A DNA stretch of 64,000 bases, from positions 45,178,394 to 45,242,393 of the forward strand of contig OX123187.2 in the NCBI GenBank assembly GCA_944739405.2, given 5' to 3'. Numbering within the stretch: the stretch's first letter is position 1; each line of letters starts with the position of its first letter. Under the pieces are notes generated by a model. It ran no database searches, had not been told where the DNA came from, and worked only from the letters and a program-made list of their open reading frames with translations. The DNA is from Euclidia mi. Taxonomy: Eukaryota; Arthropoda; Insecta; Lepidoptera; Erebidae. The position numbers and the translations under genes are program-made. Positions 22,557-34,213 of this stretch are shown piece after piece.

Positions 22557-24436
22557 ACAACTAATGAGTTGTTAAGTATTTCGTTGCCAACATTGACAAT
22601 ATTTATTTCAAGATCGAAATATTCGCGAAACTTTTGCTCGAGCAATTTAACAAATGCGACAAAATTATCAGGAGTTATACCTAATTAAAAAACCCAATTG
22701 TACGTTACCATTGTTAAAATCTTTATAATGATTTAATTATTTCATCTAGTATTATTCACACACACAGTACAATAAACAACCATTATTAATAATAAAACAC
22801 CACTTTTTTACATTAAAATATTAAAACTTGCAACGTACAAAACAAACAACGTCGTCAAGCGTCGTAATAACCCTAAGATTGTCAACTGCCTGTGCCTACG
22901 TAAACCGGTTCTTTCCACTCTCGCCGCGTACACGTAAAGCGGCCTGTGGTCACGCACACATAAGCCGCGTGCTCGTAGTAGTGCAACCGATTCGCGCTGT
23001 TGTATGAAGCTGTGTCTCTGTTCCGTTTATCAACTCATGTGTCTATACTGATACATATACTTAAACTGTTTGAACATTCGGAATTATAAAGATTATAAAT
23101 GTACCTAATTAAAAAAAAAGCCGTTTTATTTATTTTAAAATAATATGGTACGGGAACACATCGATAAGCGAGATTTACATTGCTACATCCTTATTTCGGA
23201 AGCGAAATAGTCATACAAATGGCGGGCCGTCCACGCCATGGTCACAAATAGAAGACAGCAGATAAAGACTAGTGCTGTGCCTATAGTTATTACATTTAAT
23301 TATACTGTCGTCTCATAACTGTTATTACGGTGTTATACAACTCTGTAAATTATGTATAACTATAACTATAGTAGGAGGAAGTGTAATTAGGAATTAAATT
23401 TCAATGTTACAAGGACATTATATTCTGAAATCGGAGACGAAAATAAAAATACAATTGAATAGCGATGTAGTATTGGAATCCCTATTTTCTTCGTAGGTAT
23501 TTGCGCGAAATTTGTGGCTTGGCGTTGAGGGCAGGTTCATGTGTTTTTGCTCTGGCGTTCAAAAGGTTAAGATAGTATTACCGGAAAACTTACGGAATAC
23601 ATTAGTTACAGCTCATAAAATGAATAAATAGAATTTTAAAACCATTTTAAAGAATTCCGTTTTAGTATCTGTGATTTAATCACGCAAAAGGGCAGCCGCC
23701 ATGACGAATGTCATTAACGTCAAATGACGTCATAAACTTAGTAGAATTATCAAAGAGGTTGGAGAATTATAAACAACTAAACCACGTGACTGTCAAAAAT
23801 GCAAGCATTATACGTTGTTTACTAATTATGTTGCGTAAGCAAGATGGCTTCCAGCGTTTTTGTCTGATAAACCGCGAACATTTAAAATGTAAATTTAAAA
23901 GTTGTTTAAAAACTACTTATCAACTGAATATATTTTTTGTAATTTTTCTACTACTTTCTTAAAGTTATAGGATCATCTTGAGACACTTTTCAAAAAATGG
24001 TGTAATACCCTATTCTTTCATTTCAATATCCATTTGAGTACTAATCCACGTCCAGGCATCATGACACTCCTTTTTATTCTTACGATGCGGGTTTTTGTAG
24101 CCCACAGTACGTTCTACGTATGGTATTGCTCTAAAAACCGCATTTCAGGGTGGTTATCCCAAATGTTCAGAAGCGACTCCATTTTATTAGCACGCGCGCA
24201 GCGACTGCACACATCCATACGCCTATGAAGTCAGGAGAAAACTGGCACTGGGCCGCGAATGTGGATGTGTACGCGTGAATCCTGCGCGAAGGGGGCTCGA
24301 ATTCTTTGTCGCGGGACAAAATACCGACTCTGGTCGGGGAACAGGCGCGAACGCGCGTGAACAACGCAAAAACCGTCCACAATTCACGTTCTCGCTTGTT
24401 TACGAAGCTTCACGGCACTAAACTGGAGCCGCCATA

Positions 24437-25077
24437 GAGGTACAAAGGTTACGTTTAAGATACAAATAGTATATAAACATAATGTAATACAAACCCGGTA
24501 TTGTCATCGTTTTTAAAATGGGGACATCGTCACGCTATCTTGACGCTCACGGAATGTCTGTATAATTCCGAATCTGTTTAGTCTTTTGTTGCTCATGTGC
24601 TTCTTCGACATAACTTATAGTAAGGAGCACCATATCGGGGAGTCGCAAATGTTAGTATTGGTAGTTCAATATTTAAAAAGCGTGCAGTAGGAAAGATATT
24701 CTATTGCAATTTGACCCTAAAGGAAACGTCTTGCATTAACAGTTCGAAAAACTGAGGTGAGTCGAACATTTGTTTTCTTAAAATCATTCTTTAGAAGATT
24801 TAGGGGAAGATATGGGAAGAGGAGAGCGCATTACGTGATTCTTCTTCTTCTTTAAGGGCAGAAGTAGATCTAACTCACTTTTTTATTTATCAATGACTTA
24901 GACATACTTCTACTCTCTGCATCTGCGTCCGATGCAGAGTTTGACGAATGGTCATAGGTGTAGCGCAGGTCGTGCAGATCCCTAAGGCAAGGCTGGTGAA
25001 CTATCCTTCCCGAGGTTGCCGCCCGTTGTTGGTCTGATTCTATAAGAAACAGACGTAACCAAAACCTCCAGCCGCCA
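24437..25077. other. Intergenic stretch, no gene recognised
   Basis: No conserved protein or repeat was recognised. The ORFs here are short and lack family similarity. Confidence 0.4.
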
Positions 25078-25262
25078 CACACACACGGCGTGCAGACACA
25101 CACAAAAACAAGCGCGCAAGCAGACATATTCACCTATATACCCACACACATATACACGCACAGTAACACACATACACACTCTTACATGGACGCACACACA
25201 CACGCACCTAAACACCACTTCAAACACTTACTTACTCACACACACATACACAAACACATACT
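25078..25262. repeat. Imperfect (CA)n microsatellite
   Basis: About 185 bases of interrupted CA/CACA runs. It directly precedes the LOA/R1-like element and explains the low-complexity ORFs on both strands here. Confidence 0.85.
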
Positions 25263-25616
25263 CAACACAGACTCATACCAACAAAAATAAACATTATGGA
25301 GAAGTGAAACAAAATAGTAGCGTACCCCAGGAGGGTACCAGCGTCCGTGACGCTGGAGAATCCCTCCCTGCACCATCGTGTGCAGGCTGCCCCACGTATT
25401 CTGGGAGGGGCAATGTTTCACATTGTCAAGATAGTTTAAATCTGCACGACCTGGCCAACGCCATGCCTCGTGCAATTCACACCTCATCCACTTCCTGGAA
25501 CATCGCTCCGCGTCGAGCAAACGCACGCCAAAAGGCGGACGTTGGCTCCGCGTTGACTGCGAATCCAGGTAGTCGTAGACGAGGCGGTAAACGCTACCGC
25601 TGTTACAAACGCTCAC

Positions 25617-26342
25617 GTGAGCAAACAACACAGTCGGGTGATAGCGCATCGAATAATTCGGCTAGCGCACTTCCGATTGCGACCACGACGGCTGGTAAAA
25701 ACAACCATCGCGGTGACCAAACCTCGACCGGTGGAGGGTGTCCTGAAGCTATGGTGCGAGAACGAAGACTCCTTAACGTGGCTTAAAACCACTGTAGCCA
25801 AAACAAGATCGCTGATTAAGGGAACTAGGCTGGTCGTCATCAGGCAGTCAGACATGACGAAGCACGTACGCGCAGCGCTATGGCTGCCGAAGACGATCAC
25901 ACTGGAGCTACCCAAGATACACCATCTCCTCATTGCCCAAAACCCCTGGTACGCCGTACAAACGTGGCAATTGTACGGTGCATCAGTGCAGGAGCACGGA
26001 GTCTACCTCACCTTGGGCATCCCGGAACCCGAGATTCCCAAGATTACGGAACGCGGCCGTCGGGTTCCCTTCTTCGCTGGCAGCGTGTACGTAATGTTCC
26101 ACGCTTCCAGCGGGGGGGAGAGCTCGGCGGCTGTAGGGCCCAAGGAGACGCCGAGTGAAGGTAAGAACACAGCGGGACAAGCTGTACCAGCCATTCCAAG
26201 CACCTCGGGCATAGCCCGCATTACACCGACACCCGCAGCGACTACACAAACACCCACCGCTGCGATGGACGCAAAAGACGAGCATGACTCGTCTGACGGG
26301 GAGTCTATGTACAGCAATGTTCTCGACTCTTCGTCAGACTAG
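25617..26342 (+). pseudogene. ORF1 protein of the retrotransposon (DUF4780-like)
   Basis: The 241-residue frame contains LKLWCENEDSLTWLKTTV, RQSDMTKHVRAALWLPKT and LYGASVQEHGVYLTLGIPEP. This pattern is seen in DUF4780-type ORF1 proteins of insect LOA-like elements. A basic, serine-rich N-terminal part lies in the overlapping frame 25304-25786, so a frameshift near 25.7 kb probably separates them. The C-terminus is acidic and overlaps the start of ORF2 by 59 bases. Confidence 0.6.
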
Positions 26343-29300
26343 AGTCATACAAACTAACCTCCAGCATAAGCAAATTGCAACGGCTACCCTACGCAGGCTG
26401 CTGGAGGTTAATCAGCAGACAATAGCCCTAATCCAGGAGCCGTGGATTAGAGGCGACAAAATATGTGGTCTAAACAACATCGGAGGTAAGCTACTGCACA
26501 ACTGCTCGGTCATTAAACCGCGAACAAGCATATACATTCCCCGAACAATACCAGCACTGCTGCTAACCAACTTCTGTTCTAGAGACCTCACTGCCGTGGG
26601 ACTCCAAACAGGGCCCAACAAACAGATGTTAGTACTAGCTTCGGTCTACATGCCTGGCGATGAGGACATCCCATCTAAAGAGCTGGCCGAGCTGGTGCAG
26701 CACTGTGAGGACCACGGCTGGCGGGTAATCATCTCGGCGGACGCGAACGCGCACCATCCGCTTTGGGGAAGCCCCGATGCGAAGACGAGGTGAGATCTTG
26801 ACTGAATATTATATCTTTTCAACAAATCTATCTGTAGTTAACAACGGTTCGGAGCCCACCTTTGTCAGCTCCAGATATCAAACCATAGTAGACATCACGC
26901 TAGCATCGGATGGGGCCGCGGAACTTGTCACAAACTGGCATGTGTCCGCTGAGCCATCCTTTGCAGACCACAGACGAATCTGCTATGACATACGAGTGCA
27001 AGAGAACGTCTCACAACCTAGGCACATCCCTCGCAGAACAAACATCGCGAAATACAATACCTACGCTTCTCGCATCACAGGTTGACAGGACCTATTTCAA
27101 GGACATGTCAACCAGCACTGACAACATAGAGCATAACACCAACTTACTAACAGAATGTATACAAAAAAGTTACCAGCAAGCCTGTGCACCCACACTCCCA
27201 AAGTCGTCTAGTAAAACCCAGTGGTGGGGAAAAGCAGACTGGCTCAAATACAAAGAAGCCCAGTCACACTACAAGAAATGCATAAGATTCCGCAGAGGCG
27301 AGTCCTGGCGGCGTTTCTGCAGCGGTATAAACACCACGAATGAAGCAGCCAGGGTGAAAAAGATCTTGTCTCAGGACAGCAACAAAACCCTTGGCGCCAT
27401 TAAAAAGCAAGATGGAACCTACGCAACTACGGACGCTGAAATTAGCCAAGTGCTAATTGAAACTCACTTCCCAGGTTGTGAAGTAACCAATGACCGTCTG
27501 TGGGACGAGTCAGACTACAGATCACCGACCCAAACAGACTGGCTGGTAGCCAAAAATGTGGTCACGACAGACCGGCTGAAATGGGCAATTGACAGCTTCC
27601 AGGCATTCAAATCCGCAGGCCTGGATGAAATCATACCAGCATTCCTTCAATGGGGATGCACAACGATTGTGCCGCACCTGCTCGACATCTACAGGGCCTC
27701 AATAGCACATAGATACATACCTTGCAGGTGGAGGGAAGTTAAAGTCATATTCCTCCCAAAACCTGGCAAAACTGACTACTCACAAGCGAAAGCATATAGA
27801 TCCATCAGCTTGACCTCCTTCTTACTGAAAACGCTAGAGAGACTTACGGACCGATACCTCCGTGAGGGCGCATTACTGCGCAAGCCATTACACCCACATC
27901 AACACGCCTACAGAAGTGGCAGGTCAACTGAATCGGCGGCTGCATTCCATTGTGGGAACCATTGAAACAGCGCTTACCAAGAAGTTTATGACACTGAGGG
28001 CCTTCATCGACATAGAAGGTGCCTTCGACAAAACTAAGTTCAACAGTATCAGCCGGGCCCTCGAAAAGTTCGGAGTTGAGCAAACCCTTAGTGGCTGGAT
28101 TGATCAACTGCTGAAACAGAGGGCAATACAATTCACGGTAAACTCCACCACGAGGGGCATAGTTGCAAAAGGCTGCCCTCAGGGAGGTATACTCTCACCC
28201 CTGTTGTGGAACATTGTGGTGGACCATCTGTTACGGAACTTAAACGACAGACGATTCTACACGGTCGGCTATGCAGACGACATTACCATCCTGATCAAAG
28301 GTGACTCAGAAGACACGATCCGCAATCGGATGCAAGCAGCCATCAGGATCATGGAGGAATGGTGCAACCAACATGAACTGACGGTTAACCCCTACAAAAC
28401 GGAGCTAGTACTTTTCACCAACAAAAGGAAAACCCATATGTGCAAAACACCAAAACTCTTTGGAACGGAGCTTATCCTATCGAATGAAGTCAAGTACTTG
28501 GGCATAATACTTTACCATAAGCTAAACTGGGGTAAGCACATCAGCACTAAAACAACAAAAGCATGCACAATCTTCTGGCAATGTCGGAGAATCATAGGTA
28601 AGAAATGGGGTCTCAAACCATCTTTCACCCTGTGGATCTACACTGCCATTATACGCCCCATGCTTACATATAGTGCAGTAGTGTGGTGGCCACGCACGCA
28701 ACTAAGCACAATCACAAAAAAGCTACAGAGCCTTCAACGCCTAGCCTGCTTGGCCACAACAGGCTGCATGAAGACCACCCCAACAGCCGCCTTGGAGATA
28801 CTACTGGACCTAAGACCGCTGCACCTAATGATCCAGCAGGAAGCTGGCGCTGCAGCAATCCGTCTAGACAAGCTCGGGCCGTGGAGAAAGGATGATCGAA
28901 TTACCCACGCACGCCTAAAAGGGACCTTAACCAAAGAGATCCCGATGCTAGAGGCCGCTTGCGATCTCATCCCTAAAACCTTTGTCTTTGACAAAAAATA
29001 TCGCATCCAATTACAGGAGGAACACAAAGACAGTTCTGGTATACACGAAGTCAGAGTATACACAGACGGCTCAAAAACGAAGCATGGGACAGGTGCAGCC
29101 GTATTCTCCCATGACTTAAATATCAACATCTCAACATCCCTTGGCACTCTTAACACCATATTCCAAGCCGAGTGTGTTGGGATAACAAGAGCCGCAACAG
29201 CAATCGCGTCTAGGAACGTAAGTGACCTGTCTATACGCATTATCACGGACAGTGTCTCTGTACTACAAGCTCTCGGCAGCAATTGCTTTAACAGCGGCCT

Positions 29301-29439
29301 CATCATGGAATGCCACCTAGAGCTGCAAAAGATTGCAGAGAAGAATCGGGTTACGCTGCAATGGATTAAAGGCAACTCCGCAGGCAATGACGCCACAGAC
29401 CAATTGGCACGGCAAGGATTGGACACAATGATAATATGA
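26284..29439 (+). pseudogene. ORF2: endonuclease, reverse transcriptase and RNase H, with frameshifts
   Basis: The endonuclease carries ALIQEPWIRG, VIISADANAHHPLWGS and FADHRRICYDI, split at about 26790. The RT carries AYRSISLTSFLLKTLERL, then after a shift near 27950 AFIDIEGAFDKTKFNSI, GCPQGGILSPLLWN, the catalytic YADDITILI and KYLGIILYHKLNW. RNase H carries VYTDGSKTKHGTGAAVF, then E and D residues in AECVGITRA and IITDSVSVLQAL. The catalytic residues persist, so the decay is recent, but three frame breaks prevent one continuous product. Confidence 0.85.
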
Positions 29440-29566
29440 CCCGAACCGATTGTACCGATACCGGCAAGCCAACTCAAAACGTGGCTACGCGAGAGAACCA
29501 CACATGAACACGAAAAAGAGTGGGCAGACAAAATAATGCAGACAAAGAAAAGATGCGATCCCCTGC

Positions 29567-29815
29567 TTGAACAAGCGACCCTACGACAAGCTGCTGCACT
29601 CTAATAGAAAAACTCTTAAGCATCTGACAGGCATAATAACCGGCCACTGTCCACTCAACAAGCACCTATTCAACATAGGCGTTACGGACAGCCCACTGTG
29701 CAGGGGCTGCATGGAAACCGAAAAAACACCCGCTCACGTCATTCTGCACTGCACAAGTGTGAGCGATCAACGGGCAAAGCTGCTGAACAACCTCAGAACC
29801 ATATTGAGGCTTTGA
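29567..29815 (+). pseudogene. C-terminal zinc-knuckle tail of the retrotransposon ORF2
   Basis: The frame contains TGHCPLNKHLFNIGVTDSPL and then CRGCMETEKTPAHVILHC, a C-x2-C-x8-H-x4-C pattern typical of the end of LOA/R1-type ORF2 proteins. It follows in-frame stops at 29439 and about 29600. Confidence 0.75.
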
Positions 29816-30006
29816 ACGACACCAGGTCATCAGCCAACTAATGGCTTTCTGGATGGAGCTAAGGTGGTATGAGTAGTCGGCGTCAATCAAGTCGCCACTT
29901 ACGCACAATGGCCCAAATAAGTGGCTAAGTGCGGAAAACCCACGACCCACTAAAACTATAACTACGTTATTCTTCATTTCTTCAAGCTCAGAAAGTTCAC
30001 TATCAC

Positions 30007-30539
30007 CCATAGAGATATAAAGGATAGAGTGGCAGAGAGGGGCCAATGAGTGTCCGTCGGTGCGAGAGAGAACGCTACAGTTAAAGGCCCCCTGCATCTC
30101 TCTTTATCAGTAGTTCAGTACATGTACAACATCAACATTGCGCAATGGCGTGCTACCTGTAGTCCTATAACTATTATTTATATCAGTTTATCAGTAATCA
30201 ATAGTTTAAAAGTTGTTTTTATTGATACACAAAGATAGTTTGAAATGACAAAAAAGTGTATTATGTAAAAATTTGACCATAATACAAATTCAATGTTTGG
30301 GGACACAACGACAACACACTTTGACAGTTGCCAACCCCATTGTAGAATGTAGTGGAATGTAGAGCATGCGTTGTTAAAGAGAGATGCAGGGGGCTTTTAA
30401 TACCTATATAGTCTAAGGGCCTTTACATGGCCTTTATAACTGTTGCGTTCTCTCTCCCACCGGCGGACACGACACAGTATTGAGTTAGGTACTATTCTGC
30501 CACTCTATCCTTTATATCTCTATCCTTTATATCTCTATG
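30007..30539. mobile_element. 533-bp foldback element with 7-bp target duplication (hAT-like)
   Basis: The left end ccatagagatataaaggata and the right end (reverse complement atagagatataaaggatag) begin long terminal inverted repeats. They share agagtggcaga, gagagagaacgc, aaaggcc and ccccctgcatctctcttta. CTATCAC flanks it at 30000-30006 and 30540-30546. The right arm carries an extra copy of the end motif. There is no coding sequence. Confidence 0.75.
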
Positions 30540-30650
30540 CTATCACGAAGGAGCATTCTCAGCAGTTGCTAGGGATTACATTCTGCACATGCTAAAATAC
30601 AAAAATGAACACAAAAAGCAACCCCATTATTGCAATTTTTTAAACTCTTA

Positions 30651-30830
30651 AGGGCCCAATACACAATGGTCCATGATGGGCCACTGCAGGCCATCGCCCG
30701 CCATTGTGTGAACATGTATCGCCATTACCGTACGCAATGGCGATGGCCTGCAGTGGTCCATGATGGGCCACTGCAGGCCATCGCCACGATCACTTGGTGT
30801 TCACACAATGGCGCATGGCTCATTGCTGCC
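30651..30830. mobile_element. MITE-like repeat with internal perfect palindrome
   Basis: It shares acacaatggtccatgatggg and ccactgcaggccatcgcc with the element at 32214-32444. Positions 30739-30756 and 30768-30785 form an 18-bp perfect inverted repeat (arm ggcgatggcctgcagtgg). It appears to be a rearranged copy of the family. Confidence 0.65.
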
Positions 30831-31108
30831 TGGCGAATCACTTGCGATGGACGTGGAAGTAATTGCGGCAACGGCTATCTAATCTTGCGATTAATACAAG
30901 AACTACTGGTCCGATTTAAAAAATTCTTTCTCTATTAGATAGCCCATTTATCGAGGGAGGCTATGTAATAGACTATATATTATAACATCACGCTATGAGC
31001 CACGATAGCGTACAAAGACTTAAATAACTCGGGTGTAACCGCGGGCTTATCTAGTATATTTATATACTACATACAAGTATTATACATTACATACAATTAT
31101 TATATACT

Positions 31109-31347
31109 GCCTCCGTGATCCAGTGCATAGCGTATGTGACTACTGATCGGAGGTCCCGGGTTCGATTCCTGGGTCGGGCAATAGCGTTACTGGTTTTTTC
31201 CGAATACTCAATAGCAGCCCGGAGTCTGGTGATGTGCGCGGTAACGGTAATAGGCTCGCCCTCTATTAGTAGGACCTAAAAATTCATGGCGAAATGTGAA
31301 AAAACCCCTTCGGGGATACAGGCGTCAGACTATAAATTAAAAAATAT
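31109..31347 (+). mobile_element. tRNA-derived SINE
   Basis: The tRNA-like head has an A box region (gatccagtgcatagcgtatg) and the B box gggttcgattcctgggtcgg, followed by cggagtctggtgatgtgcgc, aataggctcgc and ccccttcggggatacagg. The end is AT-rich. It is the same family as 32862-33112. Confidence 0.88.
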
Positions 31348-31360
31348 ATATACTAGCTGT

Positions 31361-31950
31361 CGCCCGTGGCTCCGCCCGCGTGGGTGTAAGTTGTCGCGAT
31401 GAAAACTATCCTGTGTCCTTCCTCGAGTCTTTGATTGATCGAATAATTAGTCATAAATATTGATCTTTCAACAGAAAATCCTTGTCATAATTGACAACTA
31501 CTGCTAAGCCGTCAAGTCTGTATGGAATAGTGGTGCTGATGGATTCATATTGTTCATCACCAGATGTTTCAGATCTTCGATAAGTCAACAAAAAATGCTC
31601 ATCAGACTGAACAAGTTTTGCTAAAAAGGCAAGCCTGTATGTTATAGTGTAGATGGGCTCTTTAAGTTCCACATCAGATATCCGAAATCTTCAATTTTAA
31701 TCGCTTATCAATAAATGCTCATCATGTGAAATGTTTTTTGCCACACCGCAATTTTTATGTCTTATAGTTACCCTGGGCTGTTGTGGTTCTGCATCAGAAG
31801 TTCCACTTTCCAAAATCAATTTTAGCCTATATGTCGCCTGACCTAATAAAAATATAATAAACAAAGTTTAATTCAAATCCATCCAGTAACTTCCGAGATT
31901 AGCGTGTGCAAACAGACAAACAGACAGAATTATTTTTTTAGATTCTTGCT
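31361..31950 (+). repeat. Retroelement-tail-like dispersed repeat
   Basis: It starts ctagctgtcgcccgtggctc and ends in a caaacagacaaacagacag run, phrases typical of truncated non-LTR retroelement tails in insects. It immediately follows the SINE. No intact protein was recognised. Confidence 0.5.
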
Positions 31951-32213
31951 CCATTACTGATTCCTAGCATAACTCTATAATTATTTTGTAAATATATTCA
32001 ATATACAGTTTCTTTTACTGCCTTCTATATACATAAAACAAAAAGTGCACTATCCTGGTCTGCGGTCGGTGACGAACTAAACAATGGGCCTTTGTGTGAA
32101 CACCACAGGCCACGCTACGCCACGATTCCTTTGAAGTGTGCCCAAAAAACCGACAACATCCCGATTGCGCGCCACGATTGACAATTGCCCGCCACTGTAT
32201 ACCATCACCCTGT

Positions 32214-32444
32214 GTACACAATGGTCCATGATGGGCCACTGCAGGCCATCGCCGTACCCCGTGTACACACGGCTACACATCATGTATACATTGTTATACA
32301 AAACCAGCGTATCATGGTCTCGCTTTGTATGATCTTTCCGCACATTAAACGATCAGTTTATACTGGTTTAGTATAGTTTGGTGTGTAGCCGTGTGTATAC
32401 AACGGCGATGGCCTGCGGTGGCCCATCATGGGCCATTGTGTACT
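32214..32444. mobile_element. MITE with ~40-bp terminal inverted repeats
   Basis: 32217-32256 and 32402-32441 are inverted copies with two mismatches. The inner flanks (acacacggctacaca) also pair, extending the arms to about 70 bp. It is the same family as 30651-30830. Confidence 0.75.
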
Positions 32445-32515
32445 GGAGCCTTTACAAAGCCGCTAGAACTAGAAGTGTGAATTGGAATGAATAATATTTA
32501 AAAATGAGGTGTTCG

Positions 32516-32710
32516 CAGCTACGCCGGCACGTTATTTCTTTTTTCCGTGGCAATATCGGGAAGTCGCTTCTTATTATTATATCTTCTCTCGAACATACGG
32601 ATACATTCCAAATTTCAACTTATCACTTCCCGTAGTTTTGGTTGTACGTTGTCCGTTAGTCAGACAGTCATTGCCGTAAGAATTTTACATATACAGATTT
32701 TTTAATCTGT
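32516..32710 (+). repeat. Retroelement-tail-like dispersed repeat
   Basis: It runs ttctcgaacatacggataca, ttccaaatttcaacttatca, then gtccgttagtcagacagtca. The order of phrases resembles 15130-15335. Confidence 0.45.
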
Positions 32711-32861
32711 ATATATAAGATTATTTAATTGGTTATAATTCAAATTTAAATATTTTATTTTTGCTTGATCTGAGACTTATCATTGATGTAGCACATCGCT
32801 AATATACTCTTATGTGCCTGACAACCTAGGTTAGTTTATTATGATACATCTTAATAATATG

Positions 32862-33112
32862 CCTCCGTGGTCTAGTGGATAGCGTATGCGACTGCTGATC
32901 GGAGGTCCCGGGTTCGATTCCCGGGTCGGACAAAAGTGTTACTGGGTTTTCCGAATTCTCAGTAGCAGCACGGAGTCTGGTGATGTGCCCGGTAACGGCA
33001 ATAGGCTCGCATCCTATTACGTGGGACCTAAAGATTCTTGGCGAAATGTGGGTGTAATATTACACCTCTGCCTATCCCTTCGGGGTACAGGCGTGAGTCC
33101 ATAAATAAAAAA
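32862..33112 (+). mobile_element. tRNA-derived SINE, best-preserved copy
   Basis: The head runs from gcctccgtggtctagtggat to the B box gggttcgattcccgggtcgg. The body includes gtagcagcacggagtctggt and taggctcgcatcctattacg, and the 3' end ccttcggggtacaggcgtga is followed by an A-rich tail. The tRNA-like head lacks a normal 3' acceptor strand, so this is a SINE, not a tRNA gene. Confidence 0.9.
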
Positions 33113-33444
33113 AATCTTAATAATCTAGGAAGCTAATCTATTTTCACGTCGTCAACGAACATGACAAAACGTCGACAAGTCGGTTAAACCTACGGTGTAA
33201 GGATAAGTTAGCGTAATATTTCTGAATGATGGTCTAGCTTTCCAACGCCTTTAAAAACATTGTTAATTATGTTATGATTTAACATGTCTCTGATAATATC
33301 TTATTGGTATATATCCAATCTCTTTGACCCGAACATTTTTCAACTATTGGTGTTACTATTTACGCAGAATGAGCTTATCCTTAGGTCTTCTGGTGTCTTT
33401 GTCCTTCTTGGGTTTCATTAGCCTGATGACAGGGTCCCAATCAA

Positions 33445-33800
33445 GAGCAACATTCCAACCATCTTCCGGTGTTTTTAATTTCAATAGCCTCACGGATCAT
33501 CCTTGGAAGAAAACGGTATGCTTTTGTGAGTATCTGTGGTTCATCAAATCGCAGGTTGTGGTTGGTTCCTTGTTCTACATGATCACACACAGCAGACTTT
33601 ATCAAGAGTTTATGTGTGTTGATGTTAGCTATATTTTCTTTGAGTTGAATGCCTTTGCTTCTCTTAACGCTGGTGGTAACTCTTGATTTGTCCAATGTCC
33701 CATACATTGGACAAATTAAGAGCTACCACCGACCCACATTCACAGTCTATTTTGTAGATCCCAGCCTCTTGAGGGGTAACTGACATTTTACAGATGGTAG
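33445..33800 (-). pseudogene. Penelope-like element fragment: GIY-YIG endonuclease
   Basis: The minus strand reads PQEAGIYKIDCECG, then in other frames KEN...KSAVCDHV and PQILTKAYRFLPRMIREA followed by EIK. This order (GIY, Cys-x-Cys, a KSA-x-x-DH block and an IREAIEI block) is that of the GIY-YIG domain at the C-terminus of Penelope-like retroelements. The middle is frameshifted and no RT domain is visible to its right. Confidence 0.7.
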
Positions 33801-34213
33801 GAATTGATATATTGATGATTTATTTTTTTATTACTATTATTTAATACAATGAATAAAAAAATGGCCTAGGAAAAATGGCACAATGAAGATATTTGTAATG
33901 CGCGGCACGGCACGTTCGTCTTTAGAACCCCCATATACTTGTATAATCTGTGCTTTTTACTATGATTATGTCAGGGCTGCCAACATTTTGGGCGAAGAAG
34001 CCATGTTGATATTTTCTTTCTTTTTTCGTCATGTACCGACTCACATGTATTTGAGAACGAGAAACGAACACGAAAGAAACCACGAGAAATATGGTGGTTG
34101 GAAGAGGATTTTAGATGGTGTTCTTTTGTTCTTGAAGTATAGTGGTGGATTTTTGTCAAATGTTTGAGTGTGCTCTTTGAAATCATTCTTAGCACAGGAT
34201 AAGGCCTTCAAAA
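33801..34213 (+). promoter_or_regulatory. hyd: Probable promoter and 5' UTR region of hyd
   Basis: This interval separates the Penelope fragment from the hyd start codon. I see no TATA box in a convincing position and no initiator that stands out. The 5' UTR could also contain an upstream non-coding exon that cannot be recognised here. Confidence 0.35.

Larger units (their letters stand above)
20770..23570 (+). mobile_element. Degenerate piggyBac-like transposon with TTAA target duplications
   Basis: TTAA flanks both sides (20770-20773 and 23567-23570). Just inside, ccttttgagcgcca on the left is matched by the reverse complement of the right end, ccttttgaacgcca. TTAA duplication is diagnostic of the piggyBac superfamily. 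At 21439 the plus strand reads MSANLMTTEELLRILEGVPE, then after a one-base shift PDDEGFSETKSLDGYD, which looks like the acidic N-terminus of a piggyBac transposase; the catalytic part is gone. Five subterminal copies of a gtcac...gtgac motif are present. A foldback element at 22258-22556 is inserted inside. Confidence 0.75.
20208..24436. mobile_element. Inverted-repeat DNA element interrupted by a piggyBac-like insertion
   Basis: The left end (tatggcggctccacattag then tgccatgaa) is matched by the reverse complement of the right end (tatggcggctccagtttag then tgccgtgaa). Removing the piggyBac-like element at 20774-23566 leaves about 1.4 kb. No transposase and no clear target duplication were identified, so the two ends might also belong to separate copies. 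Confidence 0.5.
25304..29930 (+). mobile_element. LOA/R1-like non-LTR retrotransposon, near full-length but frameshifted
   Basis: Order: ORF1 (25304-26342), endonuclease (26284-27080), reverse transcriptase (27090-28700), RNase H (29050-29430), then a C-terminal cysteine/histidine knuckle (29680-29760). An RNase H domain after the RT, with an APE-type endonuclease starting IQTNLQHKQIATATLRRL, points to the LOA/R1/Jockey side of non-LTR elements; the exact clade is not certain. Frame breaks occur near 25.7, 26.79, 27.08 and 27.95 kb, with stops after 29439. No poly(A) tail is obvious, and the ends are estimated. Confidence 0.88.

Noticed and set aside
24870..25290. Cysteine- and histidine-rich ORFs
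   Set aside because: Produced by the (CA)n microsatellite.
32862..32935. tRNA gene
   Set aside because: Good A and B boxes, but the acceptor stem does not close and the sequence continues into the shared SINE body; several copies exist in the window.
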